IMG/VR virus record: IMGVR_UViG_3300042112_000707
Location: 1 to 34,381 of that record
Length of the DNA stretch: 34,381 nt
Source of the DNA: a virus
Strand: one strand, 5' to 3'
This document shows, in pieces, positions 19,101 to 25,259 of the stretch; within the stretch, counting starts at the first letter, position 1; every line of letters begins with the position of its first letter. Below the pieces are notes generated by a model. The model was not told where the DNA came from. It did not search any database and worked only from the letters and a program-made list of their open reading frames with translations. The translations under genes were made by a program, and so were the position numbers.

Positions 19101-20787
19101 GCGCGAGGGCCTGATTCCGTTCCAAGCGCTTGACCCCAAGCAGCAGGCGGCGATTGTGCGGCGCTCTCCGGACGCGCGGGTGCACTTCGTGGACCAGCGC
19201 GACCTGAACGCGGTCACCGAGTACCACCGCGACCTCACGCGGCCCGACCCGCTGCGCAAGTATGCCGTGGTGCGCGGGCTCGATTCGGTCACGTCGCTCT
19301 GGAAGGCATGGACGGTCGGCAACATCGCGTTCTTCAACGGCCGCGTGCGCGACGCCATCACGGGCTTCGCGACCCTGTCCATCGGCCGCGGCGCGCCGGT
19401 GTCGCGCTCGGCCGTGTGGGACGCGCAGGCGACCGCCCGGGCCTTCAAGCGCGTCATGGCGGGGCACGGGACGATTGAAGAGCTCGGAGCCAAGGTTGCG
19501 ATCAAGGGCGTTCCGGCGGAGTTCTCGACCGCCGATCGCGTGCTGACGTTCCTGTCCGACAACGGCGTGCTCGATTCCGGGCTCATTCGCGACGCCGTCA
19601 TGGAATCGTCGGCGACCGCGGTGCGGGCGGGCGGCGCGACGCCGTGGACCGACTTTTTCTCCCGCAAGATTTTCTCGCCGTCTCCGACCACCAATCCGTT
19701 GACGCGGAAGGGCTACGAGGTCGCCAATTTCGGGGACAATTGGGTCAAAATCACGGGATTCATCGACGGCTTGAAGCGCGGCGAGACGCCGCAACAAGCG
19801 CTCGATTTCGTGCGGCGCAACACCTACACGCCCCGCGCCAACGCCACCACGTTCATGAAGTCCAAGGTGGCGCGCGCGTTCCCGTTCGGGGAGTTTGCGT
19901 CGTGGGCGATGGCCACCACGGTGCGGCAGTTCATCGAGAAGCCCGGCACCGTTTCGTGGATCGAGAAGATGCAGCGCAACGCGGCGACGTCCGTGGGCGT
20001 CTCCGATGACATGGAGCGCATCCTTCCCGACTTCGTCAAGGACGGGCTCGGGGTGCCGTACAAGAAGACGCCCGCCGGTCCGGCCTACTTCCTCTTCGGC
20101 GGATACCTTCCCGCGGCCGAACTTTCCAAGCTCGCCTCGGCGCTCGAGTCGATCGGGAAGCCGGTCGAGGAGGGGAAGGCGGGGCCGGTCTACCGCTACT
20201 TGGTCGGCCAGCTCAACCCGATCGCGAAACTCTCGATCGAGCTCTTGGTCAACAGCGACTCGTTTTCGGGAGCGGAGATCGAAGCCTACGAGGGGCAGGC
20301 CAAGGAGATGTTCGGCGTCGCCGTTCCGGCCAAGGTCTACCAGACGTTCCGGCAAATCCGGCTTCTTTCGGAGCTTGATCGCCTGAACGTCATCAACTTG
20401 GACCAAGCCAGGCTGATGGTCAACGCCGTCGAGCGTGGCCAGAAACTCGGATCGCGCGAGGAATTGCCGATCGCGGAGCGGTTGGCGAGTTCGGCTTTCG
20501 GCGTGCTTCCGAAGCAGTACCAGATCGACGCCGCGGAGCAGGTCCGCGAGGCGCGGCGCCACGACCAGAACCGACGTTCTGCGGCCGCCGCGCGGCTTCG
20601 TGGGCAACTGGAGAACGCGCCACCCGGGGCGAAGCGCGACGCCAACATCGAGGCGCTGCGGAAAGAGCTCATCGAGGGCGCCGCCGACGCCGCACAGACG
20701 GAAGCCGCCGCCCGGGAATACGGAGCGGAGCAGAAGATTCAAAGCCGATCGCGGGCCACCTTGGGGTTCGGACGCATCGGTCGCTGA
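16117..20787 (+). CDS. Giant internal virion/ejection protein, 1556 aa
   Basis: The largest gene of the window, starting at the ATG that shares a base with the previous TGA (GTG 16114 would add one residue). The N-terminal third is mostly helical with hydrophobic patches. About residues 745-1010 are a very Ala/Glu/Arg-rich coiled region. The C-terminal part (about 1060-1400) holds phrases typical of very large phage virion proteins: WKAWTVGNIAFFNGRVRDA near 1066-1084, NPLTRKGYEVANFGDNWVK near 1193-1211 and FPFGEFASWAMATTV near 1256-1270. They recall the large polyvalent-protein-associated segments. No transglycosylase (Glu-Ser-Gly) or polymerase motif was seen. The role inferred is transfer into the host together with DNA. 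Confidence 0.7.
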   Translation: MPDPFKLPALGGFTTRQDALDGYRPSELEVRAELEQRKKDQEDGLFTTILKTPETLLGAHAIRGSVRGIGEQGTFEGFVEGFYRGLPTTKLTDWLGITEDHFRETYTADIRRAFGDTDQSGMGNFVLNLAGDILTDPSSFVTAFGKTAKGVAAGMDIAAGVAQGIKNGERAALVFKFPWMERIAFGLPVLDASFRKMGFQSLSLNIAEGLDSWAGWMRTGPLNGITRALTSQAIGISDPEQARAIKRLGEQLRGTRAGVESAFLQVFAQTPKEAQEFLLSSPAAQRVVLEMRERGLASFDDIHQLKAILEQPAMVPITPDWVQIADRTAGVGDIATPLEKARADVASSVAMQEARTIEGARESVLRDVDEVMAAIDASQAGGGKLREGLDKYLVNAVGFMRKLGDKEVAEGILNGMFEHYVPRHVTDEARKLINARFDAAIQGAGSGLNRIEAFMRGRKFTDLTTVEANAVVRELGTRATGYVPLDDIAKLAEQEAGFFTKIFDADFVKQLRKVDDDAADFFNVNPIFADLLRARASGQALGSANFRRNALRAISKGDFAARDLAARAQEIQQLSDKGYVAVVEGKGGRLERVAEDTFVAEQFGRDGNSRFLLHRDRLRDHVDGLIDAEGADFDKTVAGLEKARDIGHVAGAPTKPKRAGLLPKGTRRPMSEEELLNADLRVYDNDDAATVMMKQALVDQRLAIQERNLLRQARELNASGETAFVGTKGGGAQRNFTADTVVRDARQRAAARLESAKTAEAELEAVRQSIVGIDDELAALAEADRKATEAAKAAFVGGEKVRKTAARAERSGQAADRAFGAADVRQTEAADLAAERAGRNFQFYSRQADEASGAIPELAGRVDAAELAASSAAERAAVLRAERAALEKDAAILASFKDDLAIAKNPKAIETLVERELRERAADVRERLSRAKLNTQSTRAAIQSQIDELSDEFREYATSVYGDLRAAEKHLAHLKKLGTHGSVAARQIREYRRAAREGLIPFQALDPKQQAAIVRRSPDARVHFVDQRDLNAVTEYHRDLTRPDPLRKYAVVRGLDSVTSLWKAWTVGNIAFFNGRVRDAITGFATLSIGRGAPVSRSAVWDAQATARAFKRVMAGHGTIEELGAKVAIKGVPAEFSTADRVLTFLSDNGVLDSGLIRDAVMESSATAVRAGGATPWTDFFSRKIFSPSPTTNPLTRKGYEVANFGDNWVKITGFIDGLKRGETPQQALDFVRRNTYTPRANATTFMKSKVARAFPFGEFASWAMATTVRQFIEKPGTVSWIEKMQRNAATSVGVSDDMERILPDFVKDGLGVPYKKTPAGPAYFLFGGYLPAAELSKLASALESIGKPVEEGKAGPVYRYLVGQLNPIAKLSIELLVNSDSFSGAEIEAYEGQAKEMFGVAVPAKVYQTFRQIRLLSELDRLNVINLDQARLMVNAVERGQKLGSREELPIAERLASSAFGVLPKQYQIDAAEQVREARRHDQNRRSAAAARLRGQLENAPPGAKRDANIEALRKELIEGAADAAQTEAAAREYGAEQKIQSRSRATLGFGRIGR

Positions 20788-20799
20788 TACCATGCCGAC

Positions 20800-20852
20800 G
20801 CGGCCCGTGCGCTCGGTCGGCTGAGGGCCGGTCGATCGGGAGCACGGGCCGC
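20800..20852 (+). other. Perfect 11-bp inverted repeat between virion genes
   Basis: GCGGCCCGTGC at 20800-20810 is exactly complementary to GCACGGGCCGC at 20842-20852, with a 31-nt G-rich loop. It fills the only sizeable gap (84 bp) in the late block. No T-run follows, so an intrinsic terminator is unlikely; RNA processing, pausing or partial Rho-linked termination are options. A 10-codon frame (20792-20824, MPTRPVRSVG) covers the left arm. Confidence 0.55.
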
Positions 20853-20871
20853 GAAGGCGCTTGGAGTCGTC

Positions 20872-21225
20872 ATGAGCATTCGGTCGAAGTCCGGAAACCC
20901 GTGGACCTCCCGGTTTAGCCTCGCGGGTACTACCGCCGCGTCGCTGACCTACTCGGAGGCGACCGGGGACGGATATGCGGGCGTCAACACGGTGATTCTG
21001 ACCTCGGACACCGACGTCGAAATCACCGCCAAGTGGGGCGCCGCCGCGCCGACCACGGATGGCACGGCCGCCACCCCGGTGGCGGGCTACTCCTACTGGA
21101 TCGGCCCGTCGCACGGTCCAGCGGTCATCGCCTGCGAAGACCGCCAAACGTCGCTCGGGGTTTACAACCTCTCTGCGTCGACCGCGATCATTCACGCGAT
21201 CGGCCTGTACGCCTCGGTCGGCTGA
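20872..21225 (+). CDS. Small virion-region protein, 117 aa
   Basis: The protein starts MSIRSKSGNPW at 20872 with a moderate ribosome site (TTGGAG at 20861-20866). It looks like a single compact beta-rich domain: many Thr/Ala/Gly, alternating hydrophobics, and strands such as YAGVNTVILTSDTDVEIT near 32-49. No family was recognised. It sits 3 bp before the tailspike, so it may be a virion adaptor, tip or decoration protein. The preceding hairpin suggests its expression is set apart from the giant gene. Confidence 0.65.
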   Translation: MSIRSKSGNPWTSRFSLAGTTAASLTYSEATGDGYAGVNTVILTSDTDVEITAKWGAAAPTTDGTAATPVAGYSYWIGPSHGPAVIACEDRQTSLGVYNLSASTAIIHAIGLYASVG

Positions 21226-21228
21226 GCA

Positions 21229-22671
21229 ATGGCGACCTACTACGTCTCGACGACGGGCAGCGATGCCGCGAACGGGTCGGAGGCGACGCCGTGGGCGACC
21301 GTTGCTCACGCTTGCGCTACGGCGTCCGCCAACGACACGATCATCGTTTCGGAAGGGACGTACACGGATGCGGTTGCCATCGCGGTTTCCGGCTTGACGG
21401 TTCGCGGTGCGACGGGGCAAGCGAAGCCGATCATTTACGGCGGCGCGGCGGTGGCCGGATCGTGGGTCAATCACGCCGGTAACGTGTGGAAGATCACTTC
21501 CTACGCCAGCGATCCGCAAGCGTTGATCTTCCGGCCTACGTCAACGACGTGGGTTAAGGGCGATCGGCGCGATTCCGTCTTGGAACTCGACGCGGAATAC
21601 AAGTGGTACTACGATTCGGGAGCGACGACGCTTTACGTCTACGCGGCGACGACTCCCGCGACGCGGTACTACCGGGTGGACAACACTTCGCAGACCGGAA
21701 CCTCAGGGTTGTACGCCAACAGCGGCGGCGTTTACTTGCTGACGGCTGACGACGTGACTTTGGAAGGGCTGGCCGTCTATGGGTGGGACGGAAACGGCGT
21801 CCTTGGCGACGATTGCGACAGCCTGACGATTCGCGACTGCGACCTTTCCTACAACTCGGAAGACGGTTGCGGCGGATACAACCTGCCCAGTTTCACGGTG
21901 TTCCGCTCGCGGTGCTGCTGGAACGGGACGCGCAAAGCGCGATCGTTGCCGGAGCTACTGACGGACGGCGACGGGGTATCGACGCACAAGGGCGGAGCGA
22001 TGGGGGCCGGGGCTCCGAACTTCTTGGTTTCCAAGTGCTATTTCGAGGGGAATACCAAGAGCGCGGTGCAGAACATCAACAACTCCGCCGGGGTCGTTGA
22101 GCGGTGCTTGTCCGTCTCGTGCAATCTCAACTTCGTCATCAACGCGGTAGACGCCGGTAGCGAGCAAACGGTGCGATCGTGCAAGGTGGTTTGCAACGCG
22201 AGCGACCTTGGCGGCATCGGCGCGTCAACGTCGGATCGCGGCAACTTCTACGGATGCACCGTCTACGGCGCCGCCGCTTCCGGGGTGGCCGGGTTCTTCG
22301 TGCTGAGCGGCACGGTTTACTTGGTGAACTGCATCATCACGAACTTCGATGTGGGGGTGTCGGTGTTGGCGGGCACGCTGAACCACACCTACAACTGCTT
22401 CGGCGGCAACACCTCGGTAGGCGTCGTGCTGTCTACCGGCGAAATCACCACCAACCCTGCGCTGTCCGGCACCAGCAACGGGCAGTTCGGAATCCTCCGC
22501 ACGTCGCCGTGCTTCAACACGGGGACCGATCTTTCCGGCTCCGGCGTCACGCATGACTTTTCCGGCAAGCGCAAGAGCGCGACCGCGAAGTCGATGGGTG
22601 CGATGGAGCCTTCGCGGGCCGGTGGATCGTTGCTCTTGTCCGCTCTCTTTGCCGAAATGGACATCCTATGA
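21229..22671 (+). CDS. Tailspike-like right-handed beta-helix protein, 480 aa
   Basis: The start YYVSTTGSDAANGSEATPW (near residues 4-22) is the common opening of pectate-lyase-like/DUF1565 beta-helix proteins. The body (about 35-450) shows repeated short strands with Asn/Gly/Asp turns: VTLEGLAVYGW, SLTIRDCDLSYNSEDG, FLVSKCYFEGNTKSAVQNINNS, VYLVNCIITNFDVG. This is the pattern of a parallel beta-helix. Such proteins serve as tailspikes that bind or cut surface polysaccharides. Catalytic residues cannot be assigned by eye. The last 30 residues contain a hydrophobic stretch (SLLLSALFAEMDIL). Many Cys (near 205-380) line the coils. The stop overlaps the next ATG. Confidence 0.8.
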   Translation: MATYYVSTTGSDAANGSEATPWATVAHACATASANDTIIVSEGTYTDAVAIAVSGLTVRGATGQAKPIIYGGAAVAGSWVNHAGNVWKITSYASDPQALIFRPTSTTWVKGDRRDSVLELDAEYKWYYDSGATTLYVYAATTPATRYYRVDNTSQTGTSGLYANSGGVYLLTADDVTLEGLAVYGWDGNGVLGDDCDSLTIRDCDLSYNSEDGCGGYNLPSFTVFRSRCCWNGTRKARSLPELLTDGDGVSTHKGGAMGAGAPNFLVSKCYFEGNTKSAVQNINNSAGVVERCLSVSCNLNFVINAVDAGSEQTVRSCKVVCNASDLGGIGASTSDRGNFYGCTVYGAAASGVAGFFVLSGTVYLVNCIITNFDVGVSVLAGTLNHTYNCFGGNTSVGVVLSTGEITTNPALSGTSNGQFGILRTSPCFNTGTDLSGSGVTHDFSGKRKSATAKSMGAMEPSRAGGSLLLSALFAEMDIL

Positions 22672-22910
22672 TGGCTCCGGACACGGTCGTGCCTGACGAC
22701 CCAAGCATCAAGTGGATGCTCGGGACTCTGATCGTGATTCTCGGCGCCCTCTTGGCCTACGTGGTCAAGGCGGTCGTCGATCGCATCGGTCCCGGGCAAG
22801 AGAAGGTCGTCGACGGATTGAAAGACTTGGTCGCCGCGGTGAAGGAAAACACCGGGGTTTTGAAAGACCTCAACGAAACCGCACGAGATCGGGACCGAGC
22901 GCGCGTATGA
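22668..22910 (+). CDS. Putative holin-type membrane protein, 80 aa
   Basis: A short protein with one clear membrane segment at residues about 16-37 (WMLGTLIVILGALLAYVVKAVV), a short acidic N-terminus and a charged helical C-terminus. It starts at an ATG overlapping the tailspike stop; a second ATG follows directly (22671). Size, topology and its place right after the last virion gene suggest a small holin or other lysis membrane protein, but one-TM phage proteins have several roles. The family was not identified. It is followed by a second one-TM gene and an exported protein, which supports a lysis cassette. Confidence 0.6.
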   Translation: MMAPDTVVPDDPSIKWMLGTLIVILGALLAYVVKAVVDRIGPGQEKVVDGLKDLVAAVKENTGVLKDLNETARDRDRARV

Positions 22911-22920
22911 TCCCGCCCGC

Positions 22921-23202
22921 ATGGAATGGGCAGGTGTCGCGATTCTAACCGCAATCGTCGCATACCTTTCGCTTCGCGTTCGTCGCCTTGAGCGCGACCT
23001 GCGAAGTCTTCATTTGCGGTGGCACGATGCGGCCAGCCGCGCGATGCGGCGGCATCGACGCGAGCGGTACTTTCGGCGGCAAGTGGACGGGATTCTGCGC
23101 ATCGTCTGCCGAGAAACGCTGCCGGGGCTCGACGTGCCAGACTTGCTGGAAGGACCGCCGGACGATCCCGACACGCCCACCGGCGATTCCGACATGCTAT
23201 AA
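22921..23202 (+). CDS. Small N-terminally anchored membrane protein, 93 aa
   Basis: Residues about 2-19 (EWAGVAILTAIVAYLSLRV) form one membrane helix, followed by a very Arg/His-rich helix (about 20-55) and an acidic Pro/Asp tail ending in GDSDML. The start is ATG 22921, 10 bp after the previous stop, with no obvious ribosome site. Such a shape could be an inner-membrane spanin subunit or a holin/antiholin partner. The exported protein gene downstream would then be the outer-membrane partner, which is inference only. The last codons overlap the TATAAT of the promoter candidate at 23195-23203. Confidence 0.55.
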   Translation: MEWAGVAILTAIVAYLSLRVRRLERDLRSLHLRWHDAASRAMRRHRRERYFRRQVDGILRIVCRETLPGLDVPDLLEGPPDDPDTPTGDSDML

Positions 23203-23203
23203 T
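23195..23203 (+). promoter_or_regulatory. Extended -10 promoter candidate (TGCTATAAT)
   Basis: TGCTATAAT is a perfect extended -10 element (TGn plus the sigma70 consensus hexamer at 23198-23203). The -35 position (about 23175-23180, GCCCAC) is poor, which extended -10 promoters tolerate. A transcript would begin near 23210, giving a leader of about 70 nt before the exported-protein gene. AT-rich hexamers of this quality are rare in this high-GC sequence. Confidence 0.5.
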
Positions 23204-23281
23204 CTGCCCGCCGAGTCGCGCGACCGCCAAATGAACTCCGGGCGGCAAGGTGAGACTTGGGCGCGGCTCGGCCCTCAAACC

Positions 23282-23875
23282 ATGAAAACCACCATTCTGT
23301 TCGTGTGCCTCCTGATGGGAGGATCGTGCGCCTCGGAGTACGCCTTGGTCGCCGCGCAGCACAACGCGCAACTGACCAGCGCGCGCAACGCGGAGTTCCG
23401 CGATTTCGTGCTTGCCGTCGATGCCCGACAACGCACGTCACTCGAGCGCGAGCTCGACCTGATCGTGCAGATCGGCGAAGCGGCGATCGAAGCGAAGTTC
23501 GCCCGCGATCTCGCGGACGCCTCGGCCGTCGTGGCGCCGGCTGGCGGAGCCGGTTCGCCCTCGGCGGGCGCGTCGCGACCGTCCGGGCAACTCGACGACG
23601 GCGCGCCCGCGTTGCGCGTGGTCGAGGTCGGAACCGTCTCGCGCCTCGTCGCGCAACAGAACGCCGACCGCGCCGCGACCCGCGCGGCCGTCGCAGCCAA
23701 GCGCCGGGAAATCACAGCTCAGCTTGATCGCGAGCTCCGCGCGTGGCTTGACGATCCGAAGGGGCGACAGCAGGACCGCATCGCCGCGGCGATGGAGGTC
23801 TACGCGCGGCAGGAATCCGAGTTCGCGCGCTTCATGAAGGACACCGGCGCCAAGATCGGGGTGAACATCCAATGA
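23282..23875 (+). CDS. Exported, possibly lipoprotein, coiled protein, 197 aa (lysis candidate)
   Basis: The protein starts MKTTILFVCLLMGGSCAS, a signal peptide with a Cys at residue 16. The lipobox is weak because position -3 is Gly, so lipidation is uncertain. The mature part is Ala/Arg/Gln/Glu-rich helix (about 20-85), then an Ala/Gly/Pro/Ser linker (about 87-110), then more helix. The start at 23282 is chosen because it gives the signal peptide; an in-frame ATG at 23231 would bury it. A long helical envelope protein behind small membrane genes suggests an outer spanin-like or other lysis role in a diderm host. It is not a recognised family. The stop overlaps the next ATG (ATGA). Confidence 0.62.
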   Translation: MKTTILFVCLLMGGSCASEYALVAAQHNAQLTSARNAEFRDFVLAVDARQRTSLERELDLIVQIGEAAIEAKFARDLADASAVVAPAGGAGSPSAGASRPSGQLDDGAPALRVVEVGTVSRLVAQQNADRAATRAAVAAKRREITAQLDRELRAWLDDPKGRQQDRIAAAMEVYARQESEFARFMKDTGAKIGVNIQ

Positions 23876-24147
23876 CCTACAGCGACGACGAAGTGCTCAA
23901 GGCGGCCCGGGTTTTGTTGACGGCGCGGCTCGAGCGGGGGCCGGTCGGAGAGGTTCCGGACGCCGTCTCCGCGGCGCTCGGCCTCGTCACGCTGCCGCAG
24001 GACGACGCGATCGCGCGCGGGCCGCGGTCCGTGCTGACGGACGAAGAAGTCGCCAAGAACTTGGCGGCGCTCGCGCAAGACGTCCAGCGCGCCGATTTGA
24101 AGCTCGGTCTGGTGCGCAAGGCGTTTAGCCTCTTCGGGCTGGCGTGA
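23872..24147 (+). CDS. Hypothetical protein, 91 aa
   Basis: The protein starts MTYSDDEVLKAARVLL at an ATG overlapping the previous stop, and ends in a GTGA overlap with a 32-codon frame. It appears fully helical, with two amphipathic helices near residues 3-22 and 56-90. No family was recognised. By position it could accompany the lysis set, but nothing in its sequence shows this. Confidence 0.6.
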   Translation: MTYSDDEVLKAARVLLTARLERGPVGEVPDAVSAALGLVTLPQDDAIARGPRSVLTDEEVAKNLAALAQDVQRADLKLGLVRKAFSLFGLA

Positions 24148-24242
24148 GCGGGCCGCTGACGGACGAGCGGGGCAACCCCTACCTGGAGTCGCCGCCGCCG
24201 TCCGAGCGGCTGGCGGGGCCGCCTGAGCAGACTATTCGTTGA
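24144..24242 (+). CDS. Very small Pro-rich protein, 32 aa
   Basis: A GTG-initiated frame joined to the previous gene by GTGA. It encodes VSGPLTDERGNPYLESPPP and a short tail. It is the last plus-strand frame before the convergent minus-strand operon and overlaps that operon's last gene by 11 bp. The overlap type matches the rest of this genome, which is the only support. It may be a chance frame. Confidence 0.35.
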   Translation: MSGPLTDERGNPYLESPPPSERLAGPPEQTIR

Positions 24243-24249
24243 CCTGCTC
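24225..24249. repeat. Inverted repeat at convergent gene ends
   Basis: GAGCAG (24225-24230) and CTGCTC (24244-24249) form a 6-bp perfect stem around a 13-nt loop. It sits exactly where the plus-strand block (stop 24240-24242) and the minus-strand operon (stop 24232-24234) meet. There is no T-run on either side. It could be a weak two-way terminator. Confidence 0.3.
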
Positions 24250-24405
24250 TGCGCATCTTCCAGCCCACTGTGCAAGGAAGACCAGCAGCTTAACGGCATC
24301 GGATACCGTCAAAGTGACGTGCTGCTCCTGCTCAAGACCTACGTCAACCGATAGGAACTCGAAGCAGTCCTTGACGCTGAGCGTGTCCGAAAGGATGTGG
24401 CGCAT
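24232..24405 (-). CDS. Hypothetical protein, 57 aa
   Basis: Starts MRHILSDTLSVKDCFEFL at an ATG that shares a base with the stop of the gene before (TAATG on the minus strand). Residues 38-47 (VKLLVFLAQW) form a hydrophobic helix, short for a membrane span. It is the last gene of the leftward operon. No family was recognised. Longer readings starting upstream are Arg-rich shadow sequence inside the previous gene and are not preferred. Confidence 0.55.
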   Translation of the reverse strand: MRHILSDTLSVKDCFEFLSVDVGLEQEQHVTLTVSDAVKLLVFLAQWAGRCAEQVNE

Positions 24406-24752
24406 TAGGTGCCTTCGTGCGTGCCTTCGACGCCTTGAGCCGTGCGCCTCGCGGTGCGCGCCTGCAAGGCGTCCATGGCGATCTTGAGCCCGCGCAGGGC
24501 TTCGTGGTTCTCCTCGCACGCGAAGCCCGCAGCGTTGTAGAACTCGATGCGCTTCTGCGCGATGTAGATCAAGTCTTCCACGAACGCTCCGTTGCGGCCC
24601 TTGGCATCCTTGATGGGGCCTTCTTGAAAGTCCGCTCGGGCAACGATCGAATGTCCCTGCCCGAACGGGATGTTCACGAAGGCCGTCCCACCAGCCGGTT
24701 TGCCGTTCTCGTCGAGTTGGTTGCGGATGGTGATCTTGCTTGGGTCGAACAT
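24405..24752 (-). CDS. Tad1/Acb2-like small protein (candidate anti-defence nucleotide sponge)
   Basis: A 115-aa protein starting MFDPSKITIRNQLDENG. The second half carries FQEGPIKDAKGRNG near residues 42-55, EDLIYIAQKRIEFY near 59-72, FACEENHEALRGLKIAMDAL near 77-96, then RTARRTAQGVEGTHEG at the C-terminus. From memory, this order (GPI..NG, helix, F.C.EN.AL..L..AL, RT..R..GVEGTH) is that of small phage proteins given an Acb2/Tad1 hairpin domain. Known members bind cyclic nucleotide signals of CBASS or Thoeris immunity. No search was possible, so the match is tentative. The ATG at 24752 has GGAG nine bases upstream; a GTG at 24758 overlaps the previous stop (GTGA) and is the alternative. Confidence 0.55.
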   Translation of the reverse strand: MFDPSKITIRNQLDENGKPAGGTAFVNIPFGQGHSIVARADFQEGPIKDAKGRNGAFVEDLIYIAQKRIEFYNAAGFACEENHEALRGLKIAMDALQARTARRTAQGVEGTHEGT

Positions 24753-24754
24753 GG

Positions 24755-24877
24755 TCACTTTCTCCCCGCGACCGGCGGGGGCGGTAGGTGCTGGTCGTTC
24801 AGATGGACGACGTAAGCCGCCGCGACCATCGCGGCGTAGAGGACGGCGACGAGCAGGACGGAGGCGAGGCGCTTCAT
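24755..24877 (-). CDS. Small membrane protein, 40 aa
   Basis: MKRLASVLLVAVLYAAMVAAAYVV is a single hydrophobic helix (about residues 4-24) after two basic residues, followed by a short hydrophilic tail with PPPP. It could be an inner-membrane protein or a secreted peptide with a signal sequence. The start ATG (24877) lies 13 bp past the stop of the HNH gene. The stop lies three bases before the ATG of the Tad1/Acb2-like gene (overlapping its alternative GTG). No family was recognised. Confidence 0.5.
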   Translation of the reverse strand: MKRLASVLLVAVLYAAMVAAAYVVHLNDQHLPPPPVAGRK

Positions 24878-24890
24878 GTCATCAGTTCCA

Positions 24891-25256
24891 TCACGCGCCG
24901 CCCGACGACTTCCGCGACGCCTGTTCCCTGCGACCGTCCGCACGCATCTTTGCGGCGCATGGGTCGCCGCAGCACTTGTTTCGCAAACGCTTGCGCGGAT
25001 TTACCGTGAATGGCGATCCGCAAACGACGCACTTCTTTATGTCTGGGTAGGACTGCTTGTGCAGTCTCATGTGTGCCGCGCTCAAGAGAACGACAAGATT
25101 TTCTTCGCGGTTGTCCAATGGGTTTCCGTTGATGTGGTGGACATGCTCCGAAGCAAGTAGCTTTCGCCCGAGCTTCTGCTCCATGATCCAGCGATGAGCG
25201 CGGACTTTTTTCCCATCCCGCCATATCAACCGCGTCCGAGTGTTTGGGCTTGTCAT
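24891..25256 (-). CDS. HNH endonuclease with zinc knuckle, 121 aa
   Basis: Residues 21-66 form an HNH core: RWIMEQKLGRKL (22-33), then EHVHHINGNPLDNREENLV (37-55) with the His and Asn residues of the metal site, then AHMRLH (61-66). A second module has CVVC at 76-79 and CCGDPC at 95-100, a zinc knuckle. This is the arrangement of free-standing HNH homing-type nucleases of phages. The start ATG lies three bases after the stop of the C5-methyltransferase gene. A nuclease paired with a methyltransferase may be chance insertion or a functional pair. An overlapping frame in another register (from 25263) is judged a shadow. Confidence 0.85.
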   Translation of the reverse strand: MTSPNTRTRLIWRDGKKVRAHRWIMEQKLGRKLLASEHVHHINGNPLDNREENLVVLLSAAHMRLHKQSYPDIKKCVVCGSPFTVNPRKRLRNKCCGDPCAAKMRADGRREQASRKSSGGA

Positions 25257-25259
25257 GCA

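Noticed and set aside
18814-21519. 901-codon minus-strand open frame
   Set aside because: Same reason: a GC-driven antisense shadow over the giant virion gene and tailspike start.
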